Both the position numbers and the translations under genes were made by a program. From Lentzea californiensis (GTDB lineage Bacteria > Actinomycetota > Actinomycetes > Mycobacteriales > Pseudonocardiaceae): a stretch of 64,000 nt of DNA. The notes under the pieces are model-generated. The model saw only the letters and a program-made list of their open reading frames with translations, made no database searches and was not told the origin of the DNA. The stretch lies in assembly GCF_024648825.1 (NCBI RefSeq), contig NZ_JANBBE010000019.1:62001-126000 (forward strand), written 5' to 3'. Of the stretch, positions 8,786 to 17,206 are shown piece by piece. Each line of letters opens with the position of its first letter. The first letter of the stretch is position 1.

Positions 8786-10021
8786 CCACAGTTCCGCGCG
8801 CAGGCCGGGCGAGTCGAGCGAGCGGTTCAGCGCCTGCTCGGCCCTGCGCACCCGGTTGCGCAACGTGTGCCGGTGCACGCCCAGTTCCATCGCTGCCGGG
8901 TCCCACGCGCCGTGGTGCGCCAGCCACACCCGAAGCGTCGCACGGGTTTCCGCGTCGAGTGGTTGCAGCAACGCGTCGGCGAAGCCGTCCGGCAGCGGCA
9001 GGTTCCCGGCGAGCTCCTCGAACGTGCGGACGCCGGCCTTCCGCGCCTGGCGGGCCTCGCGGTACCCGCGCGCGACGCCGTTCTGGTCCACTTCGGACGA
9101 AGCGACGCCGTCGAACTCATCGGTGAGCACGACGATGTCGCCGTCGTGCTCTGCCCAGAACACGTCGTCGTCCGGTGGTTCGGCGGTGAGGAAGACCCGG
9201 AACCGGCCGGGCAGTCCGTCGACGGCGAGCCCGGCCAGCAGCATCCGGAACTGGCCGGCGCGAAGCTCTCTCCTGGCCGCGTCGACGGAGTCGTGCTGGG
9301 CGAGTGCGAGGACAAGCAGCGACGCGGCCGTGTTGACGATCCCCGGCTCCGGCCTGGCGGTGCCGACCGCCAGAACGCCTCGGGCGCGGCTGCCCAGGAC
9401 CTGGAGGAACACGTGCACGCCGTCGAGTTCGAACGCGGCGCTGGCCAGGCCGCCCGCAGTCTTCAGGCGGGTGAGCTCGGCGGTCAGGTCCGGGACGAGC
9501 CGCGGGTTGTGGGCGTGCACGGTCCGACCGGCCGCGTCGAGCAGCACGGCCCAGCCGTCGATCCACTGACCGAGCCTGCGCACCACTCCCCCGACGCCGG
9601 TCCGGACCGCGGCTCTGGTGAGTGCGCGCTGGGCTTCGCTGGTCCTGGTCAGCGCCGCGTACTCGTCGGCGGCGAGCGCCTTCGACACCGCCTTGCTGAT
9701 CGCGATGAACGGCACGTCGCGCGGCACCTCGACGAGTCCCAGGCCCACCTCCTCGGCTGCCTCCACCAACGCGGGCGGCACGACGTCGTGCCCCAGTCCC
9801 GTGCCGAAGCCGAGCCCGACGACGCCCGCGCGCACGAGCCGTTCGACGTAGCCGTCCCGCAGGGCGTTGAGGCCCGTGGTGAGCAGCAGCTCGCCACCCT
9901 CCAGGAACGGTGCGGGGTCCGCGAGCTCCGTGCCGTGCACCCACCCGACCGGCTTCGACACGTCTCCCGCCAGCACCGGCAACGCCAGCTTCCCCGCCAG
10001 TTCCCGCACCGTGATGGGCAT
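8759..10021 (-). CDS. PucR-family transcriptional regulator
   Basis: A 420-residue regulator. The N-terminal PucR sensor domain (MPITVRELAGKLALPVLAGD, then EGGELLLTTGLNAL) spans about residues 1-120. A GGDEF-like middle follows, and the C-terminal PucR helix-turn-helix is visible as LRVWLAHHGAWDPAAMELGV, then RHTLRNRVRRAEQAL. PucR proteins activate catabolic genes for purines, amino acids or GABA. The gene is divergent from the aminotransferase at 10103 with 81 bases between them, so it most likely controls the aminotransferase / aldehyde-dehydrogenase pair. Confidence 0.88.
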   Translation of the reverse strand: MPITVRELAGKLALPVLAGDVSKPVGWVHGTELADPAPFLEGGELLLTTGLNALRDGYVERLVRAGVVGLGFGTGLGHDVVPPALVEAAEEVGLGLVEVPRDVPFIAISKAVSKALAADEYAALTRTSEAQRALTRAAVRTGVGGVVRRLGQWIDGWAVLLDAAGRTVHAHNPRLVPDLTAELTRLKTAGGLASAAFELDGVHVFLQVLGSRARGVLAVGTARPEPGIVNTAASLLVLALAQHDSVDAARRELRAGQFRMLLAGLAVDGLPGRFRVFLTAEPPDDDVFWAEHDGDIVVLTDEFDGVASSEVDQNGVARGYREARQARKAGVRTFEELAGNLPLPDGFADALLQPLDAETRATLRVWLAHHGAWDPAAMELGVHRHTLRNRVRRAEQALNRSLDSPGLRAELWLALHREGQ

Positions 10022-10102
10022 GTGCCACTTTGTACAACCTCACCCGCACAGATCGCCATTTCAGACCCTGCGCGCGCCACTGACCAGGGCCATGCTGAGT
10101 AC

Positions 10103-11386
10103 ATGACCCGACTGCGCACCGCGATCCCAGGTCCCAAGTCCCTGGAACTCCAGGCGCGGCGCAAGGGCGCCGTCGCCGCGGGGGTCGGTTCGACGCTGCC
10201 CGTCTTCATCGACTCCGCCGACGACGGCCTGCTGATCGACGTCGACGGCAACCAGCTCATCGACCTGGGCTCCGGCATCGCCGTGACGAACGCCGGCAAC
10301 CCCGCGCCCGCCGTGGCCGAGGCCGTGCACGCGCAGATCGACAGGTTCAGCCACACCTGCTTCATGATCACGCCGTACGAGAGCTACCTCGAGGTCTGCG
10401 AACAGCTGAACGAGCTGACCCCGGGAGACCACGAGAAGCGGTCGGTGCTGTTCAACTCCGGCGCCGAGGCCGTCGAGAACGCGGTCAAGATCGCCCGGCA
10501 CGTCACCGGCAGGCAGGCTGTCGTGGTGTTCGACCACGGCTACCACGGCCGCACGAACCTCACGATGGCGTTGACCGCCAAGAACATGCCGTACAAGCAC
10601 AGGTTCGGGCCGTTCGCTCCCGAGGTCTACCGCGTGCCGGCGTCCTACCCGTTGCATGACGGCCTGACCGGTGCCGAAGCGGCGGTCAGGGCGATCGCCG
10701 CCGTCGAGAAGCAGGTCGGCGCGGACAACACCGCCGCCGTCGTGATCGAGCCGATCCAGGGCGAGGGCGGGTTCATCGAACCCGCCGAGGGCTTCCTGCC
10801 GGCGATCGCGCGGTGGTGCCGGGAACGCGGCGTGCTGTTCGTCGCCGACGAGATCCAGACCGGCTTCTGCCGCACCGGTTCGTGGTTCGCGCTCGACCAC
10901 GAGGGCGTCGTGCCGGACCTGATCACCACGGCCAAGGGCATCGCGGGCGGGTTGCCGCTCGCCGCCGTCACCGGTCGCGCCGAGATCATGGACGCCGTGC
11001 ACGTCGGTGGCCTCGGAGGCACCTACGGAGGCAACCCGGTGGCGTGCGCGGCGGCGCTGGGCGCCATCCGCACGATGCGCGACCGCGACCTCAACAGCGC
11101 TGCCCTCCGCATCGAGGAGACGGTGCTGGGCCGGCTCAGGGCGATCGCGGAGAAGACGGACATCATCGCGGACGTCCGGGGCCGCGGCGCCATGCTCGCC
11201 ATCGAGTTCACCGAACGCACGCCCGACGTCGCCGCGCGCGTCGCGAAAGCGTGCCACGAACAGGGTGTCGTAGTGCTGACGTGCGGCACTTACGGCAACG
11301 TGATCCGCCTGCTGCCCCCGCTGGTCATCCCCGGCGACCTGCTCGCCGAAGGACTCGACGTGCTCGAAGGAGCTCTGCTCGCATGA
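10103..11386 (+). CDS. gabT: 4-aminobutyrate (GABA) aminotransferase, class III PLP enzyme
   Basis: A 427-residue cytoplasmic enzyme of the class III aminotransferases. Seen are the N-terminal IDLGSGIAVTNAGN block, NSGAEAVENAVKIAR, the cofactor-ring HGYHGRT motif, Asp249 in VADEIQTGF and the Schiff-base Lys278 in TTAKGIAGGLP. Overall pattern and length match GabT, which moves the amino group of 4-aminobutyrate to 2-oxoglutarate to give succinate semialdehyde. The ATG at 10103 is used because upstream extension has no family similarity. The stop overlaps the next start by 4 bases, so the aldehyde dehydrogenase is translationally coupled and probably oxidises the semialdehyde product. Confidence 0.88.
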   Translation: MTRLRTAIPGPKSLELQARRKGAVAAGVGSTLPVFIDSADDGLLIDVDGNQLIDLGSGIAVTNAGNPAPAVAEAVHAQIDRFSHTCFMITPYESYLEVCEQLNELTPGDHEKRSVLFNSGAEAVENAVKIARHVTGRQAVVVFDHGYHGRTNLTMALTAKNMPYKHRFGPFAPEVYRVPASYPLHDGLTGAEAAVRAIAAVEKQVGADNTAAVVIEPIQGEGGFIEPAEGFLPAIARWCRERGVLFVADEIQTGFCRTGSWFALDHEGVVPDLITTAKGIAGGLPLAAVTGRAEIMDAVHVGGLGGTYGGNPVACAAALGAIRTMRDRDLNSAALRIEETVLGRLRAIAEKTDIIADVRGRGAMLAIEFTERTPDVAARVAKACHEQGVVVLTCGTYGNVIRLLPPLVIPGDLLAEGLDVLEGALLA

Positions 11387-12693
11387 TCGACTTCCACACC
11401 CCCGGAGACGTCGAGAACGCCGTCGCGAAGGCGCACGCCGTCGCGCCCGAACTGGCCGCGCTCCCCGCGCACCGCCGCACGTCCGCCCTGGACCACGTGT
11501 CGCGGCGCCTGGCCGAGCGTGCCGAGGAGTTCGCGCAGGCCATCAACGACGACTCGGGCAAGCCGCTGAAGTGGGCGCGCGTCGAGGTGACCCGCGCGAT
11601 CTCCACGTTCCGCTGGGCCGCGGAGGAGGCCCGCCGGTTCTCCGGTGAGCTGCAGCGCCTCGACACCGACCCCTCCGCCGAGGGCCGTCTCGCGCTGGTG
11701 CGCCGGGTGCCGCGCGGCCCGGTGCTGGGCATCGCGCCGTTCAACTTCCCGCTGAACCTGGTGGCGCACAAGGTGGCGCCCTCGCTGGCCGTCGGCGCGC
11801 CGATCGTGCTGAAGCCCGCGCCCGCCACGCCGAAGGTCGCGTTCCTGCTCGGCGAACTGCTGGCCGAGACCGACCTGCCCGGCGGTGCGTTCGCGGTCCT
11901 GCACCTGTCCAATGAGGACACGGCGGCCCTGGTCGAGGACCCGCGCCTGCCGGTGGTCTCGTTCACCGGTTCCGGACCGGTCGGCTGGGGCATCAAGGAA
12001 CGCGTGCCGCGCAAGCACGTCACCCTCGAACTGGGCGGCAACGCGGCCGCGATCGTCGCCCCCGACTGGCAGGACCTCGAGTTCGCGGCGCAGCGCATCG
12101 CCACGTTCGCGATGTACCAGGCCGGTCAGTCGTGCATCTCGGTGCAGCGCGTCTACGTGCACACCGACGTGTACGACGCCGTCTCGGAAGCCGTTGTGCA
12201 GCACGTGAACAAGCTCGACGTGGCCGGCGACGTCGGCCCGTTGATCAACGACGCCGCGGCCGACCGCGTCGAGTCGTGGGTGCGCGAGGCCGGTGCCACG
12301 GTCCTGACGGGCGGAACCCGTGACGGCCGCACGTACGCGCCCACCGTGCTGACCGACGTGCCGGAGGACTCGAAGGTCAACGCCGAGGAGGTGTTCGGCC
12401 CGGTCGTGACGCTCACGCGGGTGGACAGCGTCGAGGAGGCGTTCGACCGCGTCAACGCGTCCCGCTACGGCCTGCAGGCGGGCCTGTTCACCACGGACGT
12501 GCGGCTGGCTTTCCGGGCCGCGCAACGGCTCCAGGTCGGCGGCGTGATCGTCGGCGACGTGCCGAGCTACCGCGCGGACCAGATGCCTTACGGCGGCGTG
12601 AAGGAGTCCGGCATCGGCCGGGAGGGCCTGCGCGCGGCCATGGACGACCTCACCGAACAGCGCGTCCTGGTGCTGACCGGGCTGGAACTGTGA
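11383..12693 (+). CDS. Aldehyde dehydrogenase, probable succinate-semialdehyde dehydrogenase
   Basis: A 436-residue NAD(P)-dependent aldehyde dehydrogenase. Seen are the cofactor-binding GIAPFNFPLNLVAHKVAP and LKPAPATP stretches, FTGSGPVGW, the general base Glu216 in LELGGNAAA, the nucleophile Cys251 in YQAGQSCISVQR and the C-terminal YGGVKESGIGREG. It is shorter at the N-terminus than GabD (about 480 residues). Coupling to the upstream GABA aminotransferase by an ATGA overlap suggests the substrate is succinate semialdehyde. Related short ALDHs act on other semialdehydes, so the substrate is inference. Confidence 0.85.
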   Translation: MIDFHTPGDVENAVAKAHAVAPELAALPAHRRTSALDHVSRRLAERAEEFAQAINDDSGKPLKWARVEVTRAISTFRWAAEEARRFSGELQRLDTDPSAEGRLALVRRVPRGPVLGIAPFNFPLNLVAHKVAPSLAVGAPIVLKPAPATPKVAFLLGELLAETDLPGGAFAVLHLSNEDTAALVEDPRLPVVSFTGSGPVGWGIKERVPRKHVTLELGGNAAAIVAPDWQDLEFAAQRIATFAMYQAGQSCISVQRVYVHTDVYDAVSEAVVQHVNKLDVAGDVGPLINDAAADRVESWVREAGATVLTGGTRDGRTYAPTVLTDVPEDSKVNAEEVFGPVVTLTRVDSVEEAFDRVNASRYGLQAGLFTTDVRLAFRAAQRLQVGGVIVGDVPSYRADQMPYGGVKESGIGREGLRAAMDDLTEQRVLVLTGLEL

Positions 12694-12738
12694 CCGGCGG
12701 ACGGGGTCGTTCTTGACCTTGACTGCGATGATTTGCCC

Positions 12739-13701
12739 GTGGCCGTCACGATCAGGGATGTCGCACTCCAGGCTCAGGTCTCCGTTTCGACCGTCTCACG
12801 TGCTCTGAGCGCGCCGGGACTCGTCAAGGAGGCCACCCGGCAACGGGTCCTCGACGTCGTCGCCGGGCTCGGCTACCAGCCGAACCGGGCGGCGCGAAGC
12901 CTGATCACCGGCCGCACCGGGAACCTCGGCATCGTGGTGCCCGACCTGCTCAACCCGTTCTTCCCCTCGATCCTGCGGGGCGTGCAGACGAGGGCGGGCG
13001 AGGCGGGCACCTCGGTGTTCTTCTGCGACAGCAGGGAGGACCCGGCCACCGAGGCCGAGCTCGTGCGGACGATGGCGGCGCAGGTCGACGGCGTGGTGCT
13101 GTGCGCGTCGCTGCTGTCCGACGACACGATCGCCGACCTGGCGGCGATGACCCCGCTGGTGATGGTCAACCGCATCGTGCCGGGCGTCTCGTCGGTCCTG
13201 ATGGACAGCGCGTCCGGCATGGACCAGGTGGTCGCGCACCTGGAGTCGCTGGGCCACGAGGACCACGTCTACCTGGGCGGCCCCGCCGCGGCGTGGTCGA
13301 ACGACCGCAGGATGCAGGGTCTCGCCGGCCGTGCCCGGCTGCTCGGCTCGTTCGAACCGAACTTCAACGGCGGCCACGCGGCCGCCGAGCAGGCGCTCGA
13401 CACCGGTGCGACGGCGTTCATCTGCTACAACGACCTGATCGCACTGGGTGTGCTGGCCTACCTCGCGGCGCACGACGTGAAGGTGCCGGAGCAGATCAGC
13501 GTGACGGGGTTCGACGACATCCTCTACGCGACGATGTGCTCCCCCGCGCTGACGACGGTCCACATGCCGACCGAGGCCGCCGGTGAGGTCGCCGTCGACC
13601 TCCTCGCCTCGCTGCTCGACGGCGGACCGGCCGAGCACCGGGAGCTCCCGACGACGCTCGTGGTCCGCGCGAGCACGGCTGGACGTCTGCGGGCTGCCTG
13701 A
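12739..13701 (+). CDS. LacI-family transcriptional regulator
   Basis: A 320-residue repressor. The N-terminal LacI HTH and hinge helix (VTIRDVALQAQVSVSTVSRA, then GYQPNRAARSLITGRTGNLG) is followed by a periplasmic-binding-protein-like effector domain with NPFFPSILRGVQ, then FICYNDLIALGVL and SVTGFDDILYA. The GTG at 12739 begins right at the family N-terminus; a TTG six bases upstream is possible. The effector domain is slightly short around RMQGLAGRARLLGSFEP compared with typical members, so one helix may be trimmed. Its target is unknown; it could control the preceding gab-type genes or a distant sugar operon. Confidence 0.87.
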   Translation: MAVTIRDVALQAQVSVSTVSRALSAPGLVKEATRQRVLDVVAGLGYQPNRAARSLITGRTGNLGIVVPDLLNPFFPSILRGVQTRAGEAGTSVFFCDSREDPATEAELVRTMAAQVDGVVLCASLLSDDTIADLAAMTPLVMVNRIVPGVSSVLMDSASGMDQVVAHLESLGHEDHVYLGGPAAAWSNDRRMQGLAGRARLLGSFEPNFNGGHAAAEQALDTGATAFICYNDLIALGVLAYLAAHDVKVPEQISVTGFDDILYATMCSPALTTVHMPTEAAGEVAVDLLASLLDGGPAEHRELPTTLVVRASTAGRLRAA

Positions 13702-13767
13702 CGCCCGGCCCGGAACAGGCTTGGACGATTCCTCACGAAGAACGAACAACTGGTCCGCATTCGGGCC

Positions 13768-13795
13768 GAGGGAGTCGCTTCGGGGTGACTCCCTC
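13768..13795. terminator. Hairpin between lacI-type gene and the 18-codon frame
   Basis: A 9-bp perfect stem (GAGGGAGTC with GACTCCCTC) and a 10-base loop in which further G-C and G-T pairs are possible. It lies 66 bases after the plus-strand lacI stop and 20 bases after the stop of the minus-strand 18-codon frame, so it could terminate transcription from both sides. Confidence 0.6.
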
Positions 13796-13815
13796 ACGCA
13801 GCCGATGAGTGATGT

Positions 13816-13872
13816 CTAGTCGTAACCGCGAACGTGCCCGTCCTCGTCGGCGAGAATCTCGTAGCCGTCCAT
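13816..13872 (-). CDS. Candidate 18-residue peptide gene
   Basis: The minus strand has AAGGAG six bases before an ATG, then 18 sense codons and TAG. The peptide reads MDGYEILADEDGHVRGYD: acidic, soluble, with no cysteine or signal sequence. A hairpin 20 bases after the stop would end the transcript. Codons are ordinary for this genome. It lies in an otherwise empty 450-base gap. A TGTAAATT element at 13939-13946 on the same strand could be part of a promoter but has no clear -35. The function is unknown. It could be a leader or precursor peptide or the last trace of a larger gene, and its size alone makes it uncertain. Confidence 0.35.
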   Translation of the reverse strand: MDGYEILADEDGHVRGYD

Positions 13873-14151
13873 GCCCAGCTCCTTCCGTTGGTGTCCGACC
13901 TCATAAACCGTAGAGCCTCAGACGCGTCCTGTGGAGTGAATTTACATCGCAATCGGGGTAGCCGAAGATAACCCAGAGCAGTCGTGGTGACGGCTCTATC
14001 TCGATTCCGAAGCGTCAAGAACAACGCAAGAATGGGCCGCTCACCTACGCGTAACAAAGCGCTCCCAGGCGTAACCGGAAATCGATTCAGTGATCGTGAA
14101 AGTCCTGGAAGACCGGGATGGCGAATCACGCCGTTACGACTGCGCGAAGAG
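13873..14151. other. Intergenic stretch without recognised gene
   Basis: About 280 bases between the 18-codon frame and the conserved hypothetical gene. Open frames here are short and lack a ribosome site or family-like sequence. The AT content is higher than elsewhere around 13930-13975, consistent with promoter DNA for the small minus-strand frame. No repeat or RNA gene was seen. Confidence 0.5.
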
Positions 14152-14646
14152 TCACCGCAGCCCGGCGGTCTCCGTGACCGCCCTCAGCGCCGCCACCACG
14201 GCCGAGAACGGCGGCACGAACGGCTTCACGGCCGGCACCTCGCCGTGCCACCGGACCCCGCCGCCGTCGATCCGCGACGGCGGCAACGGCACGAGCGTCC
14301 CCAGCCGGTGCGTCAGCGCGCCCCGCGCCCGCAACCGGATCAGGTTCACCTGCGACGCCTCGTCGGCGGACTCGGTGAGGATGAGCCATCGCCCGGGAGC
14401 CCCCGCGGCCGAGGGCAGCACCACCACCGGGCCGCCCAGCATCCGCACGGACAGATAGGCCTGCACCTCCCGGCCGATCCCCGCCGCCATCTCCACGGCG
14501 GACACCGAATGGTCGGTGGTCAGCAGCAGGCGGTTCTCGGACCGCAGCACCAGCCACCCCCAGCCCGAGTAGCGCTCGAGCGCGCCGGCGAACGTGTCGA
14601 GCTGCGGCAGAACTCCGGCCGGTAGTACTCCCTCAGGCGAGTTCAT
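14152..14646 (-). CDS. Conserved hypothetical protein of actinomycetes
   Basis: A 164-residue soluble protein without signal peptide or membrane segment. Recognisable blocks are PQLDTFAGALERYSGWGW, then MAAGIGREVQAYLSVRMLGG, then APGRWLILTESAD and TLVPLPPSRIDGGGVRW. The arrangement recalls proteins in Pseudonocardiaceae sometimes linked to the Prim-Pol fold (compare the WxxLTxxAD and PPSR blocks), but no catalytic acidic pair is evident, so no activity is assigned. The ATG at 14646 is favoured by GTGAG upstream; an upstream extension would add an unlikely basic tail. The gene is divergent from the amino-acid permease. Confidence 0.6.
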   Translation of the reverse strand: MNSPEGVLPAGVLPQLDTFAGALERYSGWGWLVLRSENRLLLTTDHSVSAVEMAAGIGREVQAYLSVRMLGGPVVVLPSAAGAPGRWLILTESADEASQVNLIRLRARGALTHRLGTLVPLPPSRIDGGGVRWHGEVPAVKPFVPPFSAVVAALRAVTETAGLR

Positions 14647-14695
14647 GGATCTCACCCTCACTTGTTTCAGTACGGTGTAACTCCGATCACACGAT

Positions 14696-14724
14696 TTGAC
14701 TCTCCGCCGCCTTGAACTCACTAT
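14696..14724 (+). promoter_or_regulatory. Putative sigma-70-type promoter for the amino-acid permease
   Basis: TTGACT (14696-14701), a 17-base spacer and CACTAT (14719-14724). The predicted start site is near 14731, about 30 bases before the GTG at 14763, leaving room for the ribosome site GGAG. Confidence 0.5.
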
Positions 14725-14762
14725 CGGCCCGCCATCGGCACACTCGAACGGGGCTGGAGAGC

Positions 14763-16085
14763 GTGAGTCACCTGCGGGAACGGCATGTCACCATGATCGC
14801 GCTGGGAGGTGTGATCGGAGCGGGCCTCTTCGTCGGGACGGGCGCCGGCATCGCGCTCGCCGGACCGGCGGTGCTCATCTCGTTCGGTCTCGCCGGAATT
14901 CTGGCGTTGCTCGTCCTGCGCATGCTCGCGGAAATGGCGGCCGAGCACCCGAGCGGCGGCGCGTTCTCCGTGCACGCGGAAAAGGCGATCGGGCCGTGGG
15001 CCGGGTTCACGGTCGGCTGGACGTACTGGGCGGCGGTCGGTGTGGTCCTCGCGGTCGAGGCGACCGGCGCGGCCAAGATCGCCTCGGGCTGGGTTCCCGC
15101 GGTGCCGCAGTGGGTCTGGGTGCTGATCTTCATGAGCGCGCTCACCGCGGTGAACCTCGTGGGCGTCCGCAACTTCGGCGAGTTCGAGTTCTGGTTCGCG
15201 GGCCTCAAGGTCGCCGCGATCGTCCTCTTCCTCGCGCTGGGGGCGGCGGCCATCGCGGGCCTGCTCCCCGGCGTCGACTCCCCCGGCACGCAGAACCTGA
15301 GCGACTTCCTGCCCCACGGCTGGGGAGGCGTCATCGCCGGGTTCATGGCGGTGGTGTTCGCGTTCGGCGGCCTGGAGGTCGTCACGATCGCGGCCGCCGA
15401 CGCCGAGAACCCCCAGCACGCCGTCAAGAAGGCCGTCCGGACGTCCATGACCCGGCTGCTCGTGTTCTACCTCGGCTCGATGGCCGTCGTCGTGACGCTC
15501 CTGCCGTGGAACGACTCGGAGGTCGGCGCCAGCCCGTACGTCGCGGTGCTGAACCGGATCGGGATCCCGGCGGCCGGGCAGATCATGAACGTCGTCATCT
15601 TCGTGGCGCTGCTGAGCGCCATCAACGCCACGCTCTACGGCGCCGCGCGCATGCTGAGCTCACTGGCCGAACGCGGCGAGGCCCCGAAAGCCTTGCTGGT
15701 CAAGAAGAACGGTGTGCCGCGCAACGCGGTGCTGGCCTCCACGGCTTTCGGGTTCTTCTCCGTGCTCCTCAACTACCTGTGGCCGGACACGGTGTTCCTG
15801 CTGCTGCTCAACGCGGTGGGCTCGGCGCTGCTGGTCGTCTGGGCGTTCATCGCGGTCTCGCAGATCCGGCTGCGCCGCACGATGGAGAACCCGGCGGTCC
15901 CCATGTGGGGCCATCCGTACCTCTCCTGGCTGGCGCTGGCCGCGATCGCCGGCGTCATCGTGCTGATGCTGAGCGACGAGCAGGCCCGCGGGCAGATCCT
16001 GTCCACGGGCGTGCTCGTCGCCGTGGTCGCGGCGGTGGCGCTCAGCCGGTCGGCCTTGCGCCTGCGCCACCACGACCGGACCTGA
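14763..16085 (+). CDS. APC-superfamily amino-acid permease (AAT family, GABA/proline-type)
   Basis: A 440-residue integral membrane protein with about 12 hydrophobic segments. The family opening HLRERHVTMIALGGVIGAGL, the G-rich unwound helix 1 (GGVIGAGLFVGTGAGI) and the EHPSGGAFSVHAEKAIGPWA block of AAT-family proton-coupled amino-acid transporters are present. The GTG at 14763 is chosen because it sits right before the family N-terminus and has GGAG upstream; the TTG at 14712 would lie inside the promoter. It imports amino acids, with GABA, proline or aromatic acids as likely classes. The gab-type genes 3 kb upstream make GABA an attractive guess only. It converges on the NlpC-like gene with a 3-base gap. 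Confidence 0.85.
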   Translation: MSHLRERHVTMIALGGVIGAGLFVGTGAGIALAGPAVLISFGLAGILALLVLRMLAEMAAEHPSGGAFSVHAEKAIGPWAGFTVGWTYWAAVGVVLAVEATGAAKIASGWVPAVPQWVWVLIFMSALTAVNLVGVRNFGEFEFWFAGLKVAAIVLFLALGAAAIAGLLPGVDSPGTQNLSDFLPHGWGGVIAGFMAVVFAFGGLEVVTIAAADAENPQHAVKKAVRTSMTRLLVFYLGSMAVVVTLLPWNDSEVGASPYVAVLNRIGIPAAGQIMNVVIFVALLSAINATLYGAARMLSSLAERGEAPKALLVKKNGVPRNAVLASTAFGFFSVLLNYLWPDTVFLLLLNAVGSALLVVWAFIAVSQIRLRRTMENPAVPMWGHPYLSWLALAAIAGVIVLMLSDEQARGQILSTGVLVAVVAAVALSRSALRLRHHDRT

Positions 16086-16088
16086 CGC

Positions 16089-16616
16089 TCAGCCCGTGAC
16101 GTTCTTCAACCGGTAGGGCTTGTACTTCGAGTTCGTCAGGCCGTACGTGAGCACGCGGTGGTCGGTGCCGTGGCCGCCGCGTTGCTCGTAGGCCATGTAC
16201 TGCGACTTGTCGGCCTTCGTCCACTTCTCGAAGATCACGACGTGGCGGAAGTCGTCGCCGGGTTCGTCGACCGGGTCGATGAAGAGATCACCGGGCTTGA
16301 GATCGGCGATCTTGATCGGAGTCGTGTACTTGCTGGTGGCGAGAGCGACGGTGTTCGGCCCACCCTTGGGATTGGCGTTCCCCAGTGTCGCGGCCATCGA
16401 GACGAAGCCCGAACAATCCTGCCGATAGCCGTCCTTCCAGTACTTGGACATGCTGTACGGCACCTGCTTGCCGTTGTTCGCGGTCAGCCAGGTGGCCGCC
16501 CGCTTGAGCACCTCACCCCTGCTGATCTGCGCTTCCGGCGTTGCGGACGCCACGGGCGCGCCGACGAGAACGAACGCGAAGAACGCAGCGATCACAGCTG
16601 AAATGAATTTCACCAT
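16089..16616 (-). CDS. Secreted NlpC/P60-like cysteine hydrolase
   Basis: A 175-residue exported protein. A signal peptide (MVKFISAVIAAF, cleavage after VASA) precedes a papain-like fold in which the nucleophile Cys sits in YRQDCSGFVSMA and the base His in FRHVVIFEKW, with the DLKPGDLFI strand between them. This is the arrangement of NlpC/P60 and related amidases that cut peptidoglycan stem peptides. A third polar residue is not obvious, so another amide substrate is possible. The ATG at 16616 is preceded by AGGGGGA, and longer starts would bury the signal peptide. Confidence 0.72.
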   Translation of the reverse strand: MVKFISAVIAAFFAFVLVGAPVASATPEAQISRGEVLKRAATWLTANNGKQVPYSMSKYWKDGYRQDCSGFVSMAATLGNANPKGGPNTVALATSKYTTPIKIADLKPGDLFIDPVDEPGDDFRHVVIFEKWTKADKSQYMAYEQRGGHGTDHRVLTYGLTNSKYKPYRLKNVTG

Positions 16617-16750
16617 TTCCCCCTGATTCGAGAAGAGCGAATCTCGTGGATCCACCCGAACACGGGGCACAACGGGTCGTCAAGGTCATCTGCTGAACTG
16701 CCGCTGATCTCAAACTTTAGTGGTAACTCGACCGAGCGAATTCTCCGCGA

Positions 16751-17008
16751 TCAGGCCGATCGGCTCTGCGGGGTCAGCAGTTCGTTGATGGAATCGAGGG
16801 AGATCCCGAGTGCACCGGCGAGGGCGGCGATGGTGAAGAACGACGGCGTGGGGGCGCGTCCCGTCTCGATCTTGCGCACGGTCTCGGCGGACAGGCCGGC
16901 GCGTGCCGCGATCTCGACCATGCTCGCCTCGCCGCGGGCGTCCCGCAGCAGCTGACCGAGCCTTCGGCCGCGCTCCCGTTCCAGCGACGTCAGTGGGATG
17001 CGCACCAT
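16751..17008 (-). CDS. Small XRE-family DNA-binding protein
   Basis: An 85-residue protein made almost only of a Cro/C1-type helix-turn-helix: RRLGQLLRDARGEASMVEIA, then GLSAETVRKIETGRAPTPSF and FTIAALAGALGISLDSI. The RKIETGRAPTPSFF block is characteristic of a compact group of actinobacterial regulators that lack a separate effector domain. It is divergent from the short transcription unit starting near 17097, so its operator probably lies in the shared 17009-17096 stretch. Targets are unknown. Confidence 0.83.
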   Translation of the reverse strand: MVRIPLTSLERERGRRLGQLLRDARGEASMVEIAARAGLSAETVRKIETGRAPTPSFFTIAALAGALGISLDSINELLTPQSRSA

Positions 17009-17060
17009 GCCTGCGGATTCTACGCGAAACGGGCGCCCGAGGTGACGTGAGAAAAGTCCG

Positions 17061-17090
17061 TTGCGAGCCCCGCCGCAGTCGACGTAGGTT
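17061..17090 (+). promoter_or_regulatory. Promoter of the 12-codon leader transcript
   Basis: TTGCGA (17061-17066), an 18-base spacer and TAGGTT (17085-17090), a good match to the housekeeping actinomycete promoter. Transcription would start near 17097, about 25 bases before the TTG start of the small frame. Confidence 0.55.
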
Positions 17091-17121
17091 CGTCTTACAC
17101 ACGAGAGGAGGTGGTCCGAAG

Positions 17122-17160
17122 TTGTATAGCAACAGGACTCGTGAGGTGGCTGTCCGATAG
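17122..17160 (+). CDS. Candidate 12-residue leader peptide with exceptionally strong ribosome site
   Basis: The TTG-started frame encodes a basic dodecapeptide (YSNRTREVAVR after the start) and TAG. Upstream, AGGAGGTGGTCC at 17106-17117 can pair over 12 bases, with one G-U, to the 3' end of 16S rRNA, far more than a normal ribosome site. A promoter lies at 17061-17090, and a GC hairpin at 17207-17266 would end the transcript, giving an independent unit of roughly 170 bases. No larger gene follows on this strand. It may be a stand-alone micro-protein, a ribosome-capturing leader or a small RNA. The peptide itself is not recognised. Confidence 0.45.
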   Translation: MYSNRTREVAVR

Positions 17161-17206
17161 GACCGCCTTTTGGTGACGCCTAGTCGTAAACCCAGGCAGC
17201 CACCCG

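Noticed and set aside
8867..10102. A long in-frame upstream extension of the GABA aminotransferase
   Set aside because: It is antisense to the PucR gene and lacks homology; the family N-terminus begins at 10103.
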